A stretch of 64,000 nt of DNA from Rhodocyclaceae bacterium (GTDB lineage Bacteria > Pseudomonadota > Gammaproteobacteria > Burkholderiales > Rhodocyclaceae): assembly GCA_016702335.1 (NCBI GenBank), contig JADJEF010000019.1:53497-117496 (forward strand), in the 5' to 3' direction. This document shows positions 58,848 to 64,000 of the stretch, piece by piece. How positions within the stretch are numbered: the first letter of the stretch is position 1; each line of letters opens with the position of its first letter. The notes under the pieces are model-generated. The model was not told the origin of the DNA and did not search any database. It saw nothing but the letters and a program-made list of their open reading frames with translations. A program made the translations under genes and the position numbers.

Positions 58848-59132
58848 TCAATCATCATCGTGCTCGCGCTCTTTCGAGCGACGATCACGTCGATCGTCCT
58901 TGGGCAAGGGCTTATCACCCCACGCCGCACGATACGCCTCGGCAGAAGTGAAACGGCATTTTTTGTTTGCTCCAACTTTGCTCAGCAACAAGGTATTCGG
59001 TTTGGCTGGAATGCCGGCATGCGCCTGAATCTGTTCCCTGATTTGATCGCAGGATTCCGCCTGGACCTCAGGGGTGGCGGCATGTACGGTCGTCATGGAC
59101 AAGGCAAGCAGGATGATTGAGATGGCTTTCAT
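58848..59132 (-). CDS. Small exported protein of unknown function
   Basis: 94 residues; ATG 59132 behind AAGGAATC. Signal peptide (AISIILLALSMTTVHA), then a domain with two Cys (ESCDQIREQIQAHAG, ANKKCRFTSAEAYRAAWG) that could form a disulfide, and a very charged tail (RRDRRSKEREHDDD). That tail resembles the end of the octahaem cytochrome, as if both bind the same partner or metal. No family was recognised. Within the redox cluster. Confidence 0.7.
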   Translation of the reverse strand: MKAISIILLALSMTTVHAATPEVQAESCDQIREQIQAHAGIPAKPNTLLLSKVGANKKCRFTSAEAYRAAWGDKPLPKDDRRDRRSKEREHDDD

Positions 59133-59166
59133 GATTTGATTCCTTGGGTCTGATGGATAAAGGGTG

Positions 59167-60488
59167 TCACCGCATTTCGAATGCTTCTTGATGAAAACTG
59201 AACCGGCCTTGTCCGATACGACCGAGTTCCTGCTTGAGCTTTTCAGCCAAGCCTTGCGGACCGCAGAACCAGATTTCGGACCGGCGTGAGCCAGTCTGCG
59301 CAGCGGCCACATCGGCAGCGCTCAATGTTTCGCCTTGTTGGGCGCCATGAATGTGCAGACGGATGCCAGGCAAAGCGGCGCAACTTGCCTCGAGGCGGGC
59401 GACAAATGGATCATTGGTTCGATCACGGGTGCAGTAGTGGAGATCAGCAGAAACCTGACTCGGCGTCTGCTGCAATGAATCCAACCAGGCCAGAAAAGGC
59501 GTTACTCCGATCCCGCCGGCAATCCAGATTTGTTGGGCGCTCGAATCCTGCCGGGTCATGTCGAAGCGACCATAAGGCCCCTCAACCTTGACGGCACGAC
59601 CGACCTCCAGTCGCGTGCCCAGGGTACGGGTGTAATCACCGAGCGCCTTGATCTGAAAACTGATGCTTCGATCACCCCGATCCGCACTGGCGATCGTGAA
59701 GGGATGAGCCCCCTCTTTTTCGTCGAAGGTAATGAATGCGAACTGACCAGGGCGATGACCCCGCCAGTTATTGTCGAGCTGGCAGCTCACGCCAAGCACA
59801 TCCGGGGCGGGTTGCTCGATCGCGGACACGGTTCCGCTGGCGCGGCGTCCTCTCCCGATGCGACCCACGAGCGAGTACAGGGCGCCGTAAATTCCCGCAG
59901 CGCCGAGTAAGGCGATAAGGATACCCACTGGCTGAGCCCAGTAATCCGTGGGGGCGAGCATGGCTGCGTGTAGCGCCAGCATCAGATAAAGCACCGGCAT
60001 GGCCTGATGCACTACCCGCCAGGTTTTGTAGGGAAACCGCTTCCATAAGGTGATGACCAACATCGCCAGCACAAGATAGAACGCCCACTCCCCCATGTCC
60101 TTCGCGAGGTCCCGCATCACTTCCAGGAAGCCGGTGAATTGCTCCTTGGGTATGCGGCCTTCACGCCCGACCGTCGCTTTGAGAATGTCTCCGACGACTT
60201 CCTCGACCAGCCAGTGCACGATGGCAAAGCCCACCGCGAGAATGCCGGCCCATTTATGGGTCCGATAGACTCGATCCATACCGCCCAGTGGGGTTTCGAG
60301 CCAGGCGGGACGGGTGGACAAAAACATCGCCAACGACATCAGGGCAATCGATAGAAGGCCACTCAAATACAGTGCCTCTTGCCGGATAACCCACGGCAGG
60401 CTGCCGCCAGTGCTGCCTCCTGTGGCAAGCACATCCATTCCCCAGGCCAGGTGACGATGGCTAGAAGCGAACCGAGCAAGATTTTCAT
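59167..60488 (-). pseudogene. Ferric-reductase-like transmembrane flavocytochrome (frameshift near N-terminus)
   Basis: From ATG 60438 there are 423 residues: about six helices with haem-ligand His candidates (YRTHKWAGILAVGFAIVHWLV, WRVVHQAMPVLYLMLALHAAML), FAD-binding HPFTIASA, NAD-binding IWIAGGIGVTPFLAWL and WFCGPQGL, as in FRE/NOX-like ferric reductases. A signal-like start MKILLGSLLAIVT at 60488 lies in another frame and would join by one added base near 60440-60455, giving a longer N-terminus. The main part is intact and may be functional from the internal ATG. Confidence 0.8.
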
Positions 60489-60502
60489 GTCAGGACTCCT
60501 GA

Positions 60503-60901
60503 TTAATCATTTTCCAGCGGCGGGCTAAGGGTTCCCTTTTGGGGGCAAGTCATCACGGCAGCGCCGCTCGTTGCAGTCAGCCGAATTACGCTGATTGCTT
60601 TTGCATGGCCACCTTCGTATTTGTCGCGTTTGGCGTCACGCTGCCGCTGATCGATGATTTCGCCTGTCTGGGGATGCACATAAATCTTGATCCGACGACC
60701 TGCCTGATCAGTGGCCTTGACCTCATAGCTGCCGCTTTCACGTTCGATTTTCTCGATGTTTCGATAGCCGGCAGATTCCAATCTGGCGTGCACTTCAGGA
60801 ATCGATAGCCATTTCACATTGTCGGTATTGGCAGAGCGGGCATGGCTTGAAATTGAGAAGAAAACAGTGGCAAGCAGTGCAGTGATGGTTAATGGTCGCA
60901 C
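60503..60901 (-). CDS. Exported PepSY-domain protein
   Basis: 132 residues; GTG 60901 chosen because GGAGG lies 8 bp upstream and it opens a signal peptide (LTITALLATVFFSISSHA). A PepSY domain covers ~30-95 (SIPEVHARLESAGYRNIEKIERESGSYEVKATDQAGRRIKIYVHPQTGEI in sequence). PepSY proteins are periplasmic and often lie next to two-component systems and ferric reductases or cytochromes. Located just before the ferric-reductase-like gene. Confidence 0.85.
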   Translation of the reverse strand: MRPLTITALLATVFFSISSHARSANTDNVKWLSIPEVHARLESAGYRNIEKIERESGSYEVKATDQAGRRIKIYVHPQTGEIIDQRQRDAKRDKYEGGHAKAISVIRLTATSGAAVMTCPQKGTLSPPLEND

Positions 60902-60938
60902 GGTGAAATCCTCCAGCTCAGGAAAGTGTCTGAAATAG

Positions 60939-61428
60939 TCATTCTTCGTAATAGCCTTGTTCTGCTGCGGTATGGCAGGCGACACAGTTCGCTTTGGTGC
61001 GCACCTCCTTGTGGCGCCACTCCCAGTCGGGAACTTTGCGATGTTCGCTCACCCATTTGGGCAATTCCGTGATGCGTTGTGGAGCAGCCCCGGTGGCCAC
61101 GCCCTTGAGCAATTTGCTGCTGTAGCGCTGCCCCCCTGCATCGCCGGCATTGGCAACGAGATAGCTCGTAATCTTTTGGGCGGTGGCGGGATCAAGGCTG
61201 GCGTTATCCCCGAAATGATTGTCCAGTTTGCCCATCATGCGTTGCCAAGATCGCGCCGGGAGCATCGAGGGGCAAAGGCCAGATGGCAACTGCCACACTC
61301 CTCCTTGACGACCGGGTCAGTAACCGGCGCGAAGAAATGACGGTCACCGGCCTGGGCACGGGCTAATACAAGGGCAGAAAAAGCCAAGGTCACGAGGCCG
61401 ATGGCAAGCGGGCGATAGGAATGCGCAC
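60939..61428 (-). pseudogene. Dihaem cytochrome c (DHC-like), frameshifted
   Basis: The C-terminal 90 residues (LPARSWQRMMGKLDNHFGDNASLD, ending KANCVACHTAAEQGYYEE) match the dihaem cytochrome c (DHC) family and carry the second CxxCH. The first haem site (EECGSCHLAFAP) and the signal peptide (GLVTLAFSALVLARAQA) are in another frame; one added base in the C-run near 61268-61275 joins them. A second indel near 61395-61410 is needed to reach the likely GTG start at 61428 (AGGAG upstream). DHC is the usual partner of SHP. Confidence 0.8.
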
Positions 61429-61449
61429 GGGAGTCTCCTATGAATGGTA

Positions 61450-61851
61450 TTACTGGCCGATCACGAAGGTGAGCCAGTCACCTTTCTCTTGCGGCGTACA
61501 TTCGCGCCCCAACACTTCGGGTGCAATTGCGCTTGAACCACTTTTCGACCTTGGCAGGATCGGTATAACGAGTCGGCGTCACTGACACGGCAACCGGTTC
61601 AATAGCTTTTCCGGTCAGCGCCCGACCGGCACCCCGGGTGTCCTTGCCATGACAAGTTGTGCAGGAGGGCGTATCGGGCTTCCCGCCCGAAAGTTCTGCG
61701 TATGCAGGGTTTGGCCGCGTGCCGCTGAAAAGCTTGTTACCTTGGCGGCTGCGGCATACTGAGTCAGCAGGTCTTCGCGCGGACCGGCAAGGGTGGTCGT
61801 GCTGAGTATCATGGCGACAATTCCTGAGGTGACGACCAATATGTTCTTCAT
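61450..61851 (-). pseudogene. SHP/DUF1924-family cytochrome c, frameshifted twice
   Basis: Start ATG 61851 behind AGGAG, signal peptide (VVTSGIVAMILSTTTLAG), then PREDLLTQYAAAAKVTSFSAARGQTLHT. The haem site (GGKPDTPSCTTCHGKDTRG) is in a second frame, and the end (VLGRECTPQEKGDWLTFVIGQ) returns in a third. The combined product is a DUF1924 (sphaeroides haem protein, SHP-like) cytochrome. Indels are inferred near 61680-61690 and 61520-61530. Known SHP genes cluster with DHC and a cytochrome b, as here. First gene of the minus-strand cluster. Confidence 0.8.
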
Positions 61852-61988
61852 GAGTTTCTCCTGGCGGTTATCGGACTGTGGAACGCACTTTGCGCCACCC
61901 CTGTCTGAATGAATGCTGAATCGCTTGTTCATCCTGCGTTCAGATTCATAGGGCTAAAAGATCAGACTGGAAAACTGCGGAGTTGAAG

Positions 61989-62366
61989 ATGTTGTCGAGA
62001 ATCACCACCCAATGGCGTCGTACCCTGGCTAGCCTTGTCATGCTGATGGCGCTGGCGTCGCCGGGACCGGGAGTTAGCTTCGCAGCGGACAACCCAGACC
62101 ATGACCGTGCCCGTCAAGCTGTTGAGGCTGGAGATGTTCTGCCTTTGCGCACGATTCTTGATCGGGTCGAACGCGAGTATCCCGGCCAGGTCATGGAGGT
62201 TGAACTCGACCGCGAAAAGGGTGAGTGGGTTTATGAAATCAAGTTATTGCGCAAGGGAGGCGTCTTGATGAAGCTAAAGATTCAGGCTCGAGACGGCACC
62301 ATCCTCGGTTTCAAGGAAAAGCTGGGCAAGCCGCATAAACCATACGGCCAGGGAGAGCCACGCTAA
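61989..62366 (+). CDS. Exported PepSY-domain protein upstream of a two-component system
   Basis: About 125 residues; ATG 61989. Signal peptide (LASLVMLMALASPGPGVSFA), then a PepSY domain (VEAGDVLPLRTILDRVEREYPGQVMEVELDREKGEWVYEIKLL in sequence). Small PepSY proteins next to PhoPQ/QseBC-like systems are thought to modulate the kinase in the periplasm. The stop overlaps the response regulator start (TAATG). Divergent from the SHP gene with ~140 bp between starts. Confidence 0.88.
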   Translation: MLSRITTQWRRTLASLVMLMALASPGPGVSFAADNPDHDRARQAVEAGDVLPLRTILDRVEREYPGQVMEVELDREKGEWVYEIKLLRKGGVLMKLKIQARDGTILGFKEKLGKPHKPYGQGEPR

Positions 62367-63028
62367 TGCGCATTCTGGTTGTCGAAGACGAACCAACGCT
62401 GGCCACACAACTTGCTGAAGGCCTTCAATCGGTCGGTTATGTCGTGCATGTAGCCCACAACGGGGTCGATGGCAGCTTCATGGGCGACACCGATCCTTAC
62501 GATGCCGTCGAGCTCGACATCGGCCTGCCGCAGATGGATGGCATCACGGTTCTCAAGAAATGGCGTGCGTCAGGGCGCACCATGCCAGTGCTCATCCTGA
62601 CGGCACGCGACACCTGGCGGGAGAAAGTGGCCGGCATCGATGCCGGCGCAGACGACTACCTGACCAAGCCCTTTCACATGGAAGAACTGCTGGCCAGGCT
62701 CCGGGCTCTGATCCGCCGTGCCGGCGGTCATGCCAGTACCGAGTTGGTTTGCGGTCCGCTGACACTGGATACCCGTAGTAGCCGTGCCAGTGTGGATGGA
62801 ACTGCCTTGACGCTGACGAGCCATGAATACCGGGTGCTCGCCTACCTGATGCATCATCCGGGTGAAATCGTCTCACGAGCAGAACTGACCGAACATATTT
62901 ATGCGCAGGATTTCGATCGCGACTCGAATACGGTCGAGGTATTCATCGCCCGCTTGCGTAAGAAATTGCCTCCGGGCCTGATTGAAACCTTGCGCGGACT
63001 GGGCTACCGGCTCAACAAAGCGCAATGA
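62366..63028 (+). CDS. OmpR-family response regulator
   Basis: 220 residues. Receiver domain with phosphoacceptor Asp in ELDIGLPQMDG, Thr in ILTARD, Lys in YLTKPFH; a C-terminal winged helix (LTSHEYRVLAYLMHHPGEIVSRAELTEHIY, NTVEVFIARLRKKLPPGLIETLRGLGYRL). Similar to the QseB/PmrA/TctD group. Probable controller of the divergent cytochrome cluster. Overlaps the kinase gene (ATGA). Confidence 0.94.
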   Translation: MRILVVEDEPTLATQLAEGLQSVGYVVHVAHNGVDGSFMGDTDPYDAVELDIGLPQMDGITVLKKWRASGRTMPVLILTARDTWREKVAGIDAGADDYLTKPFHMEELLARLRALIRRAGGHASTELVCGPLTLDTRSSRASVDGTALTLTSHEYRVLAYLMHHPGEIVSRAELTEHIYAQDFDRDSNTVEVFIARLRKKLPPGLIETLRGLGYRLNKAQ

Positions 63029-64000
63029 ACATCGCCCTCTTGCGTACCTCCCTGCGCATGCGTCTCTTGGTGGGGACGCTCATCTGGATCGCCATTTCGA
63101 TCCTGGGTTGCAGGCTGGGGCTTGGGCAACTTTTCATCAGCATGTCGAGGCCCAGTTCGATGCGGAAACTGAAAAACAATCTGGATCAGCTAACGGCCCA
63201 ATTAATTCTGGATGAGCAGAATCAGGCTCTAGTTCGAACGCATCCGAGCGACCCACGACTCAATAAGCCCCTTTCTGGTCTGTATTGGCAGATCGATCGC
63301 ATCGCCGGCGCGGGGGAGCATCCCATCAAGGCTGTGCTGCGCTCCCGCTCGCTGTGGGATGAGACGCTGGCCGTGCCGGCCGATGCCCCGGCGGACGGAG
63401 AAATTCATCAGCATCGGATTGAAGGCCCCCAGGGGTTGCGCTAAGAGTGGTGGAACGTAGCAGTCACCATTGACACACACATTCATTGAGGTTGATGGTT
63501 GCGGCCAATGAAAGCCTGATGACAAAACCAATCGCGGATTCAAAGGCCATCTCTGGATGGCGCTGGTGATACTGGGAGTGGGGTTGTCGTTCGCGGCTTT
63601 GATGCAAGTAGTTGTCGGTCTTGCCCCACTTCGCACCATGCAGGATGCCCTCGGGCGTGTCCGGCACGGAGATGCCCGAAATATGGAAGGCACCTTCCCG
63701 AGCGAGATCATGCCGCTGGTGAATGAGTTCAACACGGTGCTGGCGCAAAACGCCGAAGTGGTCGAGCGTGCTCGAACGCAAGCCGGCAACCTTGCCCATG
63801 CGCTTAAAACACCGCTTAGCGTCCTCGCCAATGCCGCCAATGCTCCCGAGATCGAGATGACGACTTGGCACGTTTGGTCGCATCGCAAGTCGATACCGTA
63901 CCAAGCAGGTTGATTACCACTGAGCCGGGCACAAGCTGCCGCATCTGGTACAAGTTCGGGCATGCGCACCGCCGTTGAGCCTGTCATCCAGGGACTGGTG
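63025..64000 (+). pseudogene. Sensor histidine kinase (PhoQ/QseC-like), multiple frameshifts, cut by window end
   Basis: ATG 63025 overlaps the response regulator stop. Recognisable pieces lie in different frames: N-terminal helix (LLVGTLIWIAISIL), a sensor region (FHQHVEAQFDAE, then LKNNLDQLTAQL, LYWQIDRI, LRSRSLWDETL), second helix (WMALVILGVGLSFAALMQVVV), HAMP-like (LAPLRTMQDALGRVRHGD) and the phosphoacceptor region (AGNLAHALKTPLSVLANA). At least five single-base indels, several at homopolymers, are needed to join them. The catalytic domain lies beyond the window. Either a decayed gene or poor sequence at this end. Confidence 0.8.

Overview
The window is GC-rich chromosomal DNA, probably from a denitrifying betaproteobacterium (a Rhodocyclales-like organism is my best guess). 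This rests on a cytochrome cd1 nitrite reductase (nirS) with nnrS, the O2-independent ubiquinone genes ubiUVT, a 180-kDa-class NAD-glutamate dehydrogenase, an aceA/panD/rraA/clpAS block and a Pseudomonas-type desT-desCB desaturase locus. No tRNA, rRNA or CRISPR array was seen.

Layout. 1-16 kb: tail of an FAD-linked oxidase, an HDOD protein overlapping a class III nucleotide cyclase, a CorA-like transporter, a serine hydrolase, a response-regulator cyclase, rlhA, a ceramidase-like membrane protein, a Tat-exported FecR-domain protein, an OsmC-YcaO fusion and a chemoreceptor. 16-23 kb: the 1605-residue glutamate dehydrogenase and a TPR/OGT-like glycosyltransferase. 23-32 kb: an anaerobic-respiration block. 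A predicted operon (ubiU-ubiV-ubiT, a MIP18/SufT-like gene, an NnrS-like gene, nnrS) starts behind an FNR/DNR box. nirS follows behind one perfect and one near-perfect box, and then comes a Crp/Fnr regulator fused to two PilJ/NarX-like P-box modules. 32-45 kb: EamA transporter, pabBC fusion, tilS, MAPEG, an S4 protein, panD, aceA, rraA, clpA, clpS and an HSL-type esterase. 45-52 kb: an M14 peptidase, a CHASE histidine kinase, desT-desC-desB and a lipase-like hydrolase.

52.5-54.3 kb looks like a junction: a TacAT-type toxin-antitoxin pair, a sirtuin fragment and short direct repeats. Beyond it (54-64 kb) lies a redox cluster on the minus strand: TerB-like protein, CDF transporter, octahaem cytochrome c, membrane cytochrome b, 2Fe-2S flavin reductase, ferric-reductase-like protein, PepSY protein, dihaem cytochrome (DHC-like) and SHP/DUF1924 cytochrome. 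It is divergent from a PepSY/response-regulator/histidine-kinase operon. Several genes here carry single-base frameshifts, mostly at homopolymers, whereas none was seen in the first 52 kb.

The most unusual pattern is a roughly 26-bp dispersed repeat with an invariant 14-bp core (CCAGCGCCGACTTG). There are 11 good copies plus degenerate ones, all before 52.4 kb. They sit between genes and also inside at least five otherwise intact reading frames, where they are read in different frames. Together with the Crp/Fnr-PilJ fusion and the multihaem redox cluster, this is the part most worth following up.
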